Below are positions 1 to 8,728 of a stretch of DNA of 64,000 nucleotides, in pieces. The notes beneath the pieces are model-generated. The model was not told the DNA's origin, ran no database searches, and saw nothing but the letters and a program-made list of their open reading frames with translations. Origin of the DNA: an uncultured Lachnospiraceae bacterium (GTDB lineage: Bacteria; Bacillota; Clostridia; Lachnospirales; Lachnospiraceae); assembly GCA_910580195.1 (NCBI GenBank), contig CAJTWA010000001.1, positions 62,001-126,000 of the forward strand, written 5' to 3'. The position numbers and the translations under genes are program-made. Numbering within the stretch: the stretch's first letter is position 1; every line of letters begins with the position of its first letter.

Positions 1-257
1 CGGTATGCGACAGACCAATGTGCCGCAGAGATGCCCCAGCTGACAGACCGGGGGAACGGCCACATGGTTGCATGTTGGAACAAATAATGGTTTCTGGCGG
101 GGACAGCAGCCATACTGCCTTGTATTAGGGCAAGGCACTGTTTTAGGCTAAGGCAGCATCAGGTTCTGGTATGCTGGAATCAATAAGGTTTTTTCCAGAG
201 GGCAGAGCCCTTTGGTGAAAGCATAGATATCTTAATATTAAAATAGGAGGAAGCTAT

Positions 258-2063
258 ATGAAAAAGAAACTGGTATCAGTATTGCTGGTTGCATGTATGG
301 CATTGAGCCTTACCGCTTGTGGCGGCGGAAATGACAAGAAAAATGATGCAGCCAATAATACAAACACAGAAAAGACAGACGAAACCGACAAAGAAGATGG
401 CGCAGAAGGAACAGACGCAGAGGAAGAGGAAGGCGCTAACACAGGAAGTTCTGCATTGAACACAGACACAAATATCCTGTACATTAATTTGGCTTCTGAG
501 CCCCAGTACCTTGACCCGGCGCTGAACAGCTCCGTAGACGGCGGATGCCTTGCAGTGAACACATTTGCAGGCCTGTATACTTATGACAAGGATGGGAATT
601 TGATTCCTGATTTGGCAACTGCAATGCCAGAAGTATCAGAGGACGGTAAAGTATATACTGTAAAAATGAAGGAATCCAAATGGAGCAATGGGGACGAGCT
701 GAAAGCACAGGATTTCATCTATAGCTGGAACCGTGCCATTGCAGAAGAAACTGCGGCAGACTATGCATATCTGTTTGACATAATTGCGAAAAAGGACGAT
801 GGGACCCTTTCTGTAGAAGCTACCGATGATTATACATTAGTAATCACTTTGGTAAGCCCATGCCCCTATTTTGGCGATTTACTTGCATTCCCAACCTTCC
901 TGCCAGTACATCAGGCTTCTGTAGAAGCAGCAAACCCAGATGGGAAAGAGCCAGGAAAATGGGCAGGGGAAGCAGGTTTTGTATGCAACGGCGCATACAC
1001 ACTGGAATCTTGGGACCATTCTGAAAGCATGGTTTACAAGAAAAACCCCAATTACCACAATGTTGACAGCGTAACGATGGAAGAGCTCCACTTTATGTTA
1101 AGCGCTGATGATACTGCAATCTATGCGGCATACAACAGCGGCGACGTAGATTATATTGATTCCGTGCCAAACGATGAAGTTTCTTCCCTGAATGGCAAAA
1201 ACCCAGAATTTGGCATTTTGGACAACCTTGGCACTTACTACATTGGCTTCAATGTTAACGACCCAATCTTTAATGGGAAAACAGTAGAAGAAGCTGCAAA
1301 AATGCGTCAGGCAATGAGCATCATGATTGACCGCCAGTATATTGTTGAGAATATTGGCCAGGCTGGGCAGGTAATTGCAGATTCCTTCGTACCTGTTGGG
1401 ATGGCAGACGGAAACGGCGGCGAATTCAAGCAGGCAGATACCAGTTATTATGATGCAACAAAGACTGGTGCAGGCAACTTAGAAGACGCTAAGAAACTTT
1501 TGGAAGAAGCTGGGTACAGCTTTACAGACAATGGCGATGGGACTTACAAGATTGACCCGGCCATCAATATGACATACCTGACAAACGACGGTACCAGCCA
1601 TATTGCGATTGCAGAAGCAGTACAGCAGGATTTGGCTCCTCTGGGGATTACCCTTGAGATTAAGTCTGAAGAGTGGAATACTTTCTTGGAAGACCGTAAA
1701 GTAGGGAACTTTACCATCGCACGTGAAGGATGGCTGGCTGACTACAATGACCCAATCAATATGTTAGAGCTGTTTACATCTGACTCTGGGAACAATGACA
1801 TGCAGTTAGGGAAGGGCGAAACAAAGAGCGATTCCGCACCAGACTGGTCTGCATATGATGCACTGATTACAGAAATCCGCAATACCGCTGATTTTGCAAA
1901 ACGTGTAGACCTGATGCATGATGCAGAGGATATGCTGATGGATACTTGGTCTGTAGTTCCTCTTTATTACTACAATGACATCTATATGCAGAAACCAAAC
2001 GTAGATGGTATCTATGCAACTATTTATGGCATGAAATATTTCATGAACGCTACAAAGAAATAA
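258..2063 (+). CDS. Oligopeptide ABC transporter substrate-binding lipoprotein (OppA type)
   Basis: Extracellular solute-binding protein of family 5, which captures peptides for an ABC importer. A lysine-rich signal peptide ends in the lipobox LTAC with the lipid-modified Cys at residue 21. An Asp/Glu/Thr-rich linker (residues about 25-70) follows, then the binding domain beginning near 'EPQYLDPALNSS'. At 601 aa it is of usual size. The ATG follows AGGAGGAAGC at good distance. No permease or ATPase genes lie downstream; a terminator follows directly, so it is a stand-alone binding protein or the last gene of an operon that starts outside the window. Peptide specificity is inferred from the family only. 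The 257 bases before it contain nothing I can support except this ribosome site. Confidence 0.9.
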   Translation: MKKKLVSVLLVACMALSLTACGGGNDKKNDAANNTNTEKTDETDKEDGAEGTDAEEEEGANTGSSALNTDTNILYINLASEPQYLDPALNSSVDGGCLAVNTFAGLYTYDKDGNLIPDLATAMPEVSEDGKVYTVKMKESKWSNGDELKAQDFIYSWNRAIAEETAADYAYLFDIIAKKDDGTLSVEATDDYTLVITLVSPCPYFGDLLAFPTFLPVHQASVEAANPDGKEPGKWAGEAGFVCNGAYTLESWDHSESMVYKKNPNYHNVDSVTMEELHFMLSADDTAIYAAYNSGDVDYIDSVPNDEVSSLNGKNPEFGILDNLGTYYIGFNVNDPIFNGKTVEEAAKMRQAMSIMIDRQYIVENIGQAGQVIADSFVPVGMADGNGGEFKQADTSYYDATKTGAGNLEDAKKLLEEAGYSFTDNGDGTYKIDPAINMTYLTNDGTSHIAIAEAVQQDLAPLGITLEIKSEEWNTFLEDRKVGNFTIAREGWLADYNDPINMLELFTSDSGNNDMQLGKGETKSDSAPDWSAYDALITEIRNTADFAKRVDLMHDAEDMLMDTWSVVPLYYYNDIYMQKPNVDGIYATIYGMKYFMNATKK

Positions 2064-2084
2064 GAAGATAAAAGGTTTTAGGAA

Positions 2085-2113
2085 ACCCCTTGGCAACATG
2101 CCAAGGGGTTTTT
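2085..2113 (+). terminator. Rho-independent terminator after the peptide-binding protein
   Basis: A 10-bp perfect stem (ACCCCTTGGC with GCCAAGGGGT), a 5-base loop and a run of five T. It lies 22 bases after the stop codon. Confidence 0.9.
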
Positions 2114-2220
2114 AGCTGTCCGGGGCTGTAATGTGGAACACGGTTTTGCAATGTGGAATCCGGGACTGCAATAGGAAATCCAACCTTGCTGCAAGAAAAT
2201 CTATAGCGCTTTCCTTGCAG

Positions 2221-2344
2221 TTTCTGCAAAAAGGATTAGGTCTGCAGCTTTAATTTCTTTCCAAAAGGAGGTTCAGCTCCATGATTTCTGCAAAAGGATT
2301 AATCTGCGGCTTTAATTTCTTTCCAAAGGAGGTTCAGCTCCATG
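2221..2344. repeat. Tandem duplication of the 3' end of potD
   Basis: Two adjacent copies (2221-2283 and 2285-2344) of a segment covering the last 15 or so codons and the stop region of potD. The inner copy holds the real stop at 2299-2301. The outer copy has one extra A in an A-run, so it is out of frame, and the equivalent of the stop codon is altered. This is a local duplication beyond the gene end. Confidence 0.8.
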
Positions 2345-3360
2345 GTATCTTCATCATCCAGCGGCTTTAAGACCTCGCAGTTTTCCAGCACTCCGTTAGG
2401 TGGGAAAATCGTGGTATTTTCCTGTAATTCCAAGTCTAGGGATTCCTTTGTTTTCTGATTTGGGGTTGCATAGTACACATAGTCAAAATTCATCATGGAG
2501 ATATCCTCCCGGCAGAGGAAATTCAGGAATTTTTCTGCATGTTCCTTGTGGGCAGCAGATTTTGGGATGAACCAAGAGTCAATCCACATATTGGAGCCTT
2601 CTTCTGGCACGGAAAAGGCCAGTTTGTCATTAAACTCCAGCGCATACCCGGCTTCCCCGGAATAGACGACTGCCATGGCGGCATTTTCGGAAATCATTTC
2701 GTCCTGTGCTTCGTCCACCAGATAGGAGTAGACTAAGGGCTTTTGCCGGATGAGCATATCCTGCGCTTCTTCCAGCTTTTCTTTATCCGTGGTATTCAGG
2801 GAATAGCCTAGGATTTTCAGGGCTACCATAAAGGAATCACGGACCGAGTCTGCCATGATAATCTGGCCGGAATACGTTTTGTCCCAGAGGATTTCCCAAG
2901 AATTTACTTTGGATTCATCTACCATATCTTTGTTGTAGAGGATGCCGACTGTGCCGAAGAAATAAGGGAGGGCGTACTTATTTTCCGGATCGAAGGATTT
3001 GGAAAAATCAAAATACGCAGGGTCAAGGTTTTCAGAAAGAGGGATGTTGCCATAGTCCAGTTCCAATACTTCCCCTTCTTGGATTAGCTTTTCTACCATA
3101 TAATCGGAGGTGCAGATTAAGTCGTAATCAATAGCCCCAGCCCGGTACTTGGTATACATATTTTCAGGGGTCACATATTCTTCATAGTCTACTTGGATCC
3201 CGGTTTCTTCCTCAAACAGTTCAATGGCTTTTGGGTCAAGGTATTTTCCATAATTTAAGATGGTCAGGGTGTTTTCCGAATCTTTGCCGCCGCACCCTGC
3301 CAGAAGCCCGGAGAGGGCAAGCCCGGCAAAAAGGCAGGGGATTGCTTGGATTAGTTTCAT
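2299..3360 (-). CDS. potD: Spermidine/putrescine-binding lipoprotein PotD
   Basis: Periplasmic-type polyamine-binding protein, here anchored as a lipoprotein. The signal peptide ends in LLAGC with Cys at residue 23. The mature part starts 'LTILNYGKYLDPKAIELFEEETG', typical of PotD/PotF, and contains the conserved 'YALPYFFGTVGILYNKDMV' area around residues 125-145. Its 353 aa is the normal family length. It is the last gene of the minus-strand potABCD operon and lies 52 bases after potC. It should deliver spermidine or putrescine to PotBC. Preference between the two polyamines cannot be read here. Confidence 0.93.
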   Translation of the reverse strand: MKLIQAIPCLFAGLALSGLLAGCGGKDSENTLTILNYGKYLDPKAIELFEEETGIQVDYEEYVTPENMYTKYRAGAIDYDLICTSDYMVEKLIQEGEVLELDYGNIPLSENLDPAYFDFSKSFDPENKYALPYFFGTVGILYNKDMVDESKVNSWEILWDKTYSGQIIMADSVRDSFMVALKILGYSLNTTDKEKLEEAQDMLIRQKPLVYSYLVDEAQDEMISENAAMAVVYSGEAGYALEFNDKLAFSVPEEGSNMWIDSWFIPKSAAHKEHAEKFLNFLCREDISMMNFDYVYYATPNQKTKESLDLELQENTTIFPPNGVLENCEVLKPLDDEDTMELNLLWKEIKAAD

Positions 3361-3412
3361 GGGAATCTCCTTTCGTTTTCAGGTTTGCTTCCATATTCCT
3401 TCTGGAAGAATG

Positions 3413-4195
3413 TCATCTTTCTTCTTTCCCTTTCCGGGCAGAAGGGCCGAAATTCATAAACAGCAGCAATATCAGCGCAAGCAGGAACAGAATTGTGGAG
3501 AGGGCATACATTTCCGGCCGGATGCCCTTGCGCATTTCTGTGTAAATCATGGTGGACAGGGTGTTGATGCCTGCCCCTTTGGTGAAATAAGTGACAGAAA
3601 AATCATCCAGCGACATGGTCATTGCCATCAGGAACCCGGAAAATACGCCGGGGCGTATCTGGGGCCAGATGATTTTGAAAAATGCATACAAAGGGGTTGC
3701 CCCCAAATCCAGTGCGGCTTCGTAAGTCGTGCGGTTGCTCTGCTTTAGCTTGGGCAGTATGTTTAGGATGACATACGGGATGTTGAACGTAATATGGGCA
3801 ATCAGCACCGTGCCCATGCCAAGCCTCGTAAAGCGCACAAACAAAAGCATCAGGGAGAGCCCTGTTACAATATCTGCATTGAGCAGCGGGATGTTAGTGG
3901 CGCCTATCATAATGGCTTGGTTCCTCTTTTTCATGGCGTCTATGCCAAGGGCAGCTAATGTGCCAAGCAAAGTGGCAAGCAGCGCAGAAGCCAAAGCAAG
4001 AAAAATTGTGGTCCAGAAAGCCTCCATAATGGAACTGCTGGAAAACAGGTTCCGGTACCATTTTAGGGTAAACCCGCCCCACTGCACCTTTGTCTTGGAA
4101 TCGTTAAAGGAGAGCACGATTAAGACTACAATCGGCAGGTACAAAAACAGGAAAATCAGGGACAGGTAAATCCGTTCCGCAGATTTTTTTACCAT
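3413..4195 (-). CDS. potC: Spermidine/putrescine ABC transporter permease PotC
   Basis: Inner-membrane permease of the polyamine importer, about six transmembrane segments. The C-terminal half has the ABC permease coupling loop 'YEAALDLGATPLYAFFKIIWPQIRPG' and then 'MAMTMSLDDFSVTYFTKG', characteristic of PotC. It is 260 aa. The start codon overlaps the end of potB by 7 bases, implying translational coupling. It forms the channel with PotB. Confidence 0.93.
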   Translation of the reverse strand: MVKKSAERIYLSLIFLFLYLPIVVLIVLSFNDSKTKVQWGGFTLKWYRNLFSSSSIMEAFWTTIFLALASALLATLLGTLAALGIDAMKKRNQAIMIGATNIPLLNADIVTGLSLMLLFVRFTRLGMGTVLIAHITFNIPYVILNILPKLKQSNRTTYEAALDLGATPLYAFFKIIWPQIRPGVFSGFLMAMTMSLDDFSVTYFTKGAGINTLSTMIYTEMRKGIRPEMYALSTILFLLALILLLFMNFGPSARKGKEER

Positions 4196-5022
4196 ACGCC
4201 GGCGCCTCCTTCCTCACCTTTGGAGCCCACAAGGGCCATGCTTGCAATGACAAATACCATCAGCACAAGGGACAGCCCTGAGCCTAAGTTCCAGTTGTAC
4301 TCCTGCATAAAAGCCTGCTCAATGACATTTCCGATGAGCAATACCTTGCCGCCCCCTAAAAGGTCTGAGATGGCAAAGGAAGTCAGGGCAGGGACAAATA
4401 CCATGGTAATGCCGCTTATAACGCCGGGCATGGTTAGGGGCACAATGATTTTGAAAAAAATTGTCAGTTCCCCAGCGCCTAAGTCCCCTGCTGCTTCAAT
4501 GATGTCCGGCTGGATGCGGGACATGGCATTGTAAATGGGGAGTATCATAAAGGGCAGGAAATCATATACCATGCAAAATACCACGGCCGAGGGGGTGTTC
4601 AGCACGTCAAGGCCGGGCAGCCCCAAGGTTTCCAGCAAAGTGTTGATAACGCCGTTGTTGGAAAGCAGCAGTTTCCATGCCAAAATACGCAGCATGAAAT
4701 TCATCCACATGGGGAGGATGAAAATAAACACGATGAACCCTTGGTTCTTTGTTTTCATATGATTTAAAACCATAGCCAGCGGATAGGAGAGCACAAGGCA
4801 GACGGCTGTGCAGGCCAAGGCCAGCTTCAATGACAGGAACAATGATTTTAAATGGATGGATGCAAAAATCGAACTGATATTTAACAAAGTAAAATGCCCG
4901 CTGGTGGTAGTGAAAGCATAGTAGAAAATCATCACCACCGGGAGCAGGATAAAACCGGCCATCCACAGCAGGTATGGGCCGGCCAGAAGCTGCCGTCTTA
5001 GGCTGCGCAGTTGGGTATGCAT
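4189..5022 (-). CDS. potB: Spermidine/putrescine ABC transporter permease PotB
   Basis: Second polyamine permease, 277 aa, with about six hydrophobic segments. The signature 'ILPMWMNFMLRILAWKLLL' and the coupling loop 'IEAAGDLGAGELTIFFKIIVPLTMPG' match PotB. It follows potA after 29 bases and overlaps potC. Its C-terminal tail (GSKGEEGGAGVW) is short and unremarkable. Confidence 0.92.
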   Translation of the reverse strand: MHTQLRSLRRQLLAGPYLLWMAGFILLPVVMIFYYAFTTTSGHFTLLNISSIFASIHLKSLFLSLKLALACTAVCLVLSYPLAMVLNHMKTKNQGFIVFIFILPMWMNFMLRILAWKLLLSNNGVINTLLETLGLPGLDVLNTPSAVVFCMVYDFLPFMILPIYNAMSRIQPDIIEAAGDLGAGELTIFFKIIVPLTMPGVISGITMVFVPALTSFAISDLLGGGKVLLIGNVIEQAFMQEYNWNLGSGLSLVLMVFVIASMALVGSKGEEGGAGVW

Positions 5023-5051
5023 GGGGATTACCGCCTTTCTGTAAGGTTAAA

Positions 5052-6125
5052 TTATACATCGGGTTCCACAGCCTGTTCATCGCTGGATTCCGGTTTGTTC
5101 ATAATCTGGATGTTGAAAGGGCTTACCCGGATGCCGACATGGGAGCCCACTGGGTGCATCTGGGTAGTCTGCACCAGCCATTCATAACCGTTGGCAAGCA
5201 CCTCGATTTCCCAGTGGACGCCCTTGAAAATCAGGGAAATGACGTCCCCTTCCAACATGCCTGATTCCGGCGGGACCAATTCCACGTCCTCTGGGCGGAT
5301 TACCACGTCTACCGGTTTATGGTTCCCGAAGCCTTCGTCCACGCAGGGGAAATCCACGCCAAGGACCTGAACCAGCCGGTCTTTTAGCATGATGCCGTCA
5401 ATGATGTTGCTTTCCCCGATGAAATCTGCGACAAAAGCATTGGTCGGCTCATTGTAAATGTCTTCCGGGGTGCCAATCTGCTGGATATACCCTTGGTTCA
5501 TGACGACAATGGTGTCTGACATGGTGAGGGCTTCTTCTTGGTCGTGGGTGACGTAAATAAAGGTGATGCCCAATTCATTTTTCAGGCGGATTAATTCATA
5601 CTGCATGTCTTGGCGCAGCTTTAAATCCAGCGCCCCCAAAGGCTCATCCAAGAGAAGCACTTTCGGCTCATTGACGATTGCCCTTGCAATGGCAATCCGC
5701 TGCTGCTGGCCGCCGCTTAAGGAATCCACGCTACGCTTGCCAAACCCTTCTAAGTTCACCAGCTTTAATGCATAGTTAATCTTATCGTCGATGTAGGCTT
5801 TGCTTTTTTTCTTGATTTTCAGGCCGAAGGCGATATTTTCTGCAATGGACATATGGGGGAACAGGGCGTATTTTTGGAATACGGTATTGAGCTGCCGTTC
5901 GTTGGGGGCAAGGCTTGTAATGTTTTTCCCGTCAAAAATTACGTTCCCGGAATCCGGCGTTTCAAACCCGCCGATAATGCGCAAGGTAGTGGTTTTCCCG
6001 CAGCCGGAAGGGCCGAGCAGCGTGAGGAATTCATTTTCCCGGATATAAAGGCTCAAATCATCCAAAACCGTCTGGCCGCCGAAGGATTTGGTAATGTGCT
6101 GTAAGTCAATCAGTCGTTTGCTCAT
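5052..6125 (-). CDS. potA: Spermidine/putrescine ABC transporter ATPase PotA
   Basis: Cytoplasmic ATPase driving polyamine uptake. Walker A GPSGCGKTT lies at residues 38-46, the signature LSGGQQQR near 136, Walker B VLLLDEPLGALD just after, and the switch His in YVTHDQEEA. After the nucleotide-binding domain comes a TOBE-type C-terminal regulatory domain (to residue 357). It is 357 aa, normal for PotA. It is the second gene of the operon, 15 bases after the cupin regulator. Confidence 0.95.
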   Translation of the reverse strand: MSKRLIDLQHITKSFGGQTVLDDLSLYIRENEFLTLLGPSGCGKTTTLRIIGGFETPDSGNVIFDGKNITSLAPNERQLNTVFQKYALFPHMSIAENIAFGLKIKKKSKAYIDDKINYALKLVNLEGFGKRSVDSLSGGQQQRIAIARAIVNEPKVLLLDEPLGALDLKLRQDMQYELIRLKNELGITFIYVTHDQEEALTMSDTIVVMNQGYIQQIGTPEDIYNEPTNAFVADFIGESNIIDGIMLKDRLVQVLGVDFPCVDEGFGNHKPVDVVIRPEDVELVPPESGMLEGDVISLIFKGVHWEIEVLANGYEWLVQTTQMHPVGSHVGIRVSPFNIQIMNKPESSDEQAVEPDV

Positions 6126-6140
6126 GGCTGACGTTTCCTC

Positions 6141-6680
6141 CTAAAAACTTGGGGGCGTGGAAACCCAGAGTATGGTAGCCTCCCTGCCGCCGTAATTTTC
6201 AATGTAATGTTTTTTCCCCGCTTTAAAATAAAAGGATTCCCCTTGCTTTACCACGAAAGAGCGGGGGCCGTAGTGGAGCTTTACGGAACCCTTCAGCACA
6301 TACCCGAATTCCTCCGTTTCCGTGGGGAGGTACATTTCCGTTGCGCCGTGGGGGGAAAGGGTGACAAGCACCGGCTCCATGGCATTTTTCTGGGCGTTTG
6401 GGATGACCCATTTGATGGTGTGGCGCAGGTCTTCGTTCTCTTTGATGAAATAATCTTCCTGCCGGAACACAATCTGCTCAGGCTCCTGGTCCGTGAAAAA
6501 TTCTGCCGGGGTGGTTCCAAGGCACTGGATAATGTCAAGGAGCGTGCCCACGGAGGGGGAAGTCAAGTTGCGTTCTAACTGGGAAATGAAGCCTTTGGAA
6601 AGTTCGCTTCGGTCTGCCAGTTCCTGCTGCGTCAGGCCGTATTGGATGCGCAGTTCTTTCATGCGGTGCCCGATATCCAT
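6141..6680 (-). CDS. HTH-XRE regulator with C-terminal cupin domain (polyamine operon regulator)
   Basis: A 179-aa transcription factor: an XRE helix-turn-helix (residues about 6-60, 'LTQQELADRSELSKGFISQLERN') and a small cupin domain at the C terminus ('YVLKGSVKLHYG'). This architecture is that of PuuR-like regulators, which sense polyamines or related ligands. I chose the start at 6680 because AAAGGATGG sits just upstream; a longer reading frame to 6851 would add about 57 residues with no HTH homology. Being the first gene of the pot operon, it probably controls its own operon. Confidence 0.85.
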   Translation of the reverse strand: MDIGHRMKELRIQYGLTQQELADRSELSKGFISQLERNLTSPSVGTLLDIIQCLGTTPAEFFTDQEPEQIVFRQEDYFIKENEDLRHTIKWVIPNAQKNAMEPVLVTLSPHGATEMYLPTETEEFGYVLKGSVKLHYGPRSFVVKQGESFYFKAGKKHYIENYGGREATILWVSTPPSF

Positions 6681-6835
6681 AAAAATCCATCCTTTCTGAA
6701 ATGGAATGTAGGGCGGCGCAGCGCCATGCAAAGTTTCCTGCATCCAGCATTGTGCCGCAAAAGCAGCCAGCCCCAGAACAAAAGTGCGCTCCGCACACTC
6801 CCGCGCCCAGTTTCCCTGGCAAGCGCAGCTTTTGT

Positions 6836-6895
6836 TCCGCGTGCCGAGCACGGCCGCTTTGGCGGCATGATACCCCTCCGGGCAGGAGGCGCAAT
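6836..6895 (-). repeat. Degenerate inverted copy of the 9.4/9.6-kb repeat
   Basis: The reverse complement holds GCGGCCGTGCTCGG, preceded by GGGTATCATGCCGC; the 9.6-kb copies have GCGGCCGTGCTCGG preceded by GGGTATTATGTCGC. The flanking CTCCGGGCAGGA is also shared. It is a diverged member of the same dispersed family. Confidence 0.5.
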
Positions 6896-7057
6896 CCTAA
6901 GTGTGAAAGAATTAGGGGGCTGCTGCCGTGGATTAAACTTAAAGTATAGTAATTGTAAAGTCAAACTAATAATAGATTTTTTGTTTAATAATAATAAACA
7001 AAGTCTATTATATCTGGAAACCAGAAAATGTCAATAGGGAATGGAAAGAAAAATTTA

Positions 7058-7223
7058 GTAACAGTTCAGCCTAGGGCCTCGCTGTTACAGAATCCAGCCC
7101 ATTTAAAGTTTGTTTTCAGCAAAGGGCTGGATTCTTTGGCTGAATTAACACATTCTTACGGACTTTGCAGCGAGTGCAAAGCCCTAGAGCATTTTTCAAA
7201 TACGCTCTAGGCTGAACTGTTAC
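7058..7223. repeat. 166-bp structured inverted-repeat element
   Basis: The ends are perfect 17-bp inverted repeats (7058-7074 and 7207-7223, GTAACAGTTCAGCCTAG). Inside lie two more hairpins: a 12-bp stem at 7089-7100/7124-7135 and CTTTGCA/TGCAAAG around 7163-7181. There is no coding potential. It could be a small non-autonomous element or a structured RNA. Confidence 0.6.
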
Positions 7224-7253
7224 AAAATTTACAAAAAAAATTCAAAAAAGGGA

Positions 7254-7282
7254 TTGCAAAATAAGTAAAAAGCAGGTATAAT
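7254..7282 (+). promoter_or_regulatory. Sigma-A promoter of the tRNA-Thr gene
   Basis: TTGCAA (7254-7259), a 17-bp spacer, TATAAT (7277-7282); the tRNA starts 22 bases further on. Confidence 0.85.
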
Positions 7283-7304
7283 AGACAAAGATTTTATAAG
7301 ACAT

Positions 7305-7377
7305 GCCAAAGTGGCGCAGTTGGTAGCGCGTCGCATTCGTAATGCGTAGGTCGAGGGTTCGAGTCCCTTCTTTGGCT
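7305..7377 (+). tRNA. tRNA-Thr (anticodon CGT)
   Basis: A full cloverleaf can be drawn: acceptor GCCAAAG/CTTTGGC, D stem GCGC/GCGC, anticodon loop TTCGTAA giving anticodon CGT (reads ACG), variable loop AGGTC, T loop TTCGAGT. The first anticodon-stem pair is a T-T mismatch. CCA is not encoded. It is transcribed alone from the promoter just upstream. Confidence 0.9.
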
Positions 7378-7431
7378 TAAGGATGGGAACTGTAACGTCA
7401 TTCGTTTGCAGTTCCTTTTTGTTAAAGTTAT

Positions 7432-7508
7432 TTTTGGAAATTTAGGGTTTTGCGTGGGCTTATCATTTTGGAAATTCAGGGTTTTGCAGAGGCTTATCAT
7501 TTTGGAAA
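7432..7508. repeat. 34-bp tandem repeat, 2.3 copies
   Basis: Units 7432-7465 and 7466-7499, then a partial unit 7500-7508. The units begin TTTTGGAAATT and end GGCTTATCA, with three mismatches. It sits in the 313-base gap between the tRNA and the next gene, which otherwise shows nothing. Confidence 0.7.
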
Positions 7509-7690
7509 GGAAACTGTTAGGAATATTCTTTCTGGGAAGAAATTCCAGCGGGGGTTTTTGAAGGGTGTCCCATATGGCTGGATTAGGTTCTGGCTGGTGA
7601 ATTGCATGGTTCCGGAAGGCGGGAGGATTTCCATAGGTTCGGGCGCGGCTGGGATTTGCATGGTTTGAGGAAAGGGGCGGGATTGCTGGC

Positions 7691-8596
7691 ATGGAGCAGG
7701 GCAACGGAAAAGAGGTTACAATTTATTATGCATTTTGCCCGCCAAAAGCAGGGCTGCCGGGGGAATATTTGGAATACCAGAGAAAACTTGCCGACAGAAT
7801 ATTAAGCTATGGTTTTCAAAATAGCCTTGGCATCGAATTTGACAGGGGCAGGGTAGCAAAAGGGGAGAAAGGGAAACCTTATTGGGCTGGGGAAGAGGGG
7901 ATTGTGTTTAACGTAAGCAATACGGACGGGCTGGTGGCCTGCGGGGTGTCGGCTGGCGGCACTAAGGATAAAGGCTGCGCGGGGGATGCACTGGGCAGTG
8001 CGGTTGGTTTTGCGGAGGGAAAGCGTGCTGGGGGGCTGGCAGAAGATAGGCATGGATGGGATGGGGCTGCCCTTTCCCAGAAGGGAAACGGCAGTGGGAA
8101 ACAGCCGGAATCCGGGGGCGAGACCGCATGCTTTGCGGTTGGCGTGGATGCAGAGAAGCCCAGAAAGGTGCGGATGCCCCTCTTGCGCAAGTGCTGCAGC
8201 CCGGAAGAAATAGGGTATATACTCGGCATAAGGCCTTCTTCCATAAATGGGAGCCATGGGAGGGGGCCGCTAGATGCAGAAAAAAGCGGCAAGCAGGAAG
8301 GGCTAAGCCATTGCAGCAAAGAAACAATGGAAGCAAGGGAAGGGAGCTGGGAACGCTTTTCCCAGATTTGGACGTTAAAGGAAAGCTATATTAAGATGAC
8401 AGGGGAAGGCCTGTCATTTCCCTTGGAGGAAGTGAATTTCAGGATTGGGGGGCAAGGAAAAGGGGGATGTAACATCTGGTGCAGCCAGCCAGCTTATTTT
8501 TCCCAGAAACAGATAGGGGAGTATTGGGTTTCTGTATGTACAAGGGAGCGGGCAGAAATCGTGTGGGAAGAACTCCCTATTGCCATTTTGCAATAG
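7691..8596 (+). CDS. 4'-phosphopantetheinyl transferase (Sfp family) with two low-complexity insertions
   Basis: It should transfer 4'-phosphopantetheine from CoA to carrier proteins. Family motifs are visible: IVFNVSNTDGLVACGVS (residues 71-87), the metal-binding GVDAE (151-155) and WTLKESYIKMTGEGL (227-241), so the acidic and Lys catalytic residues are kept. It is 301 aa against roughly 230 in Sfp; the excess is two Gly/Lys/Ser-rich stretches, residues about 88-147 and 181-218, that interrupt the fold where homologues have short loops. No synthase gene is nearby, and a carrier protein is not visible. The ribosome site is weak and distant (GAGGAAAGG, about 14 bases from the ATG). Confidence 0.75.
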   Translation: MEQGNGKEVTIYYAFCPPKAGLPGEYLEYQRKLADRILSYGFQNSLGIEFDRGRVAKGEKGKPYWAGEEGIVFNVSNTDGLVACGVSAGGTKDKGCAGDALGSAVGFAEGKRAGGLAEDRHGWDGAALSQKGNGSGKQPESGGETACFAVGVDAEKPRKVRMPLLRKCCSPEEIGYILGIRPSSINGSHGRGPLDAEKSGKQEGLSHCSKETMEAREGSWERFSQIWTLKESYIKMTGEGLSFPLEEVNFRIGGQGKGGCNIWCSQPAYFSQKQIGEYWVSVCTRERAEIVWEELPIAILQ

Positions 8597-8728
8597 GGGC
8601 CTTGGAAATGTATAGGTTCCATGAAGGGGAACCTTGGGATAAGCAGCGTTGTCCACAGTTAGAAGGGAGAATATGGCTTTCAGGCGGGCGGCAGCATGTT
8701 AAGAAAGGGGGCGCCAGAATCTTCCAGC

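Larger units (their letters stand above)
6681..7304. other. Gene-free stretch upstream of the pot operon
   Basis: It contains a degenerate copy of the 53-bp repeat found near 9.4-9.6 kb, an AT-rich segment (6950-7020) where the pot operon promoter probably lies, a structured inverted-repeat element (7058-7223), and the tRNA promoter. I see no convincing gene; the long frames on both strands have no starts with ribosome sites. Confidence 0.6.
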
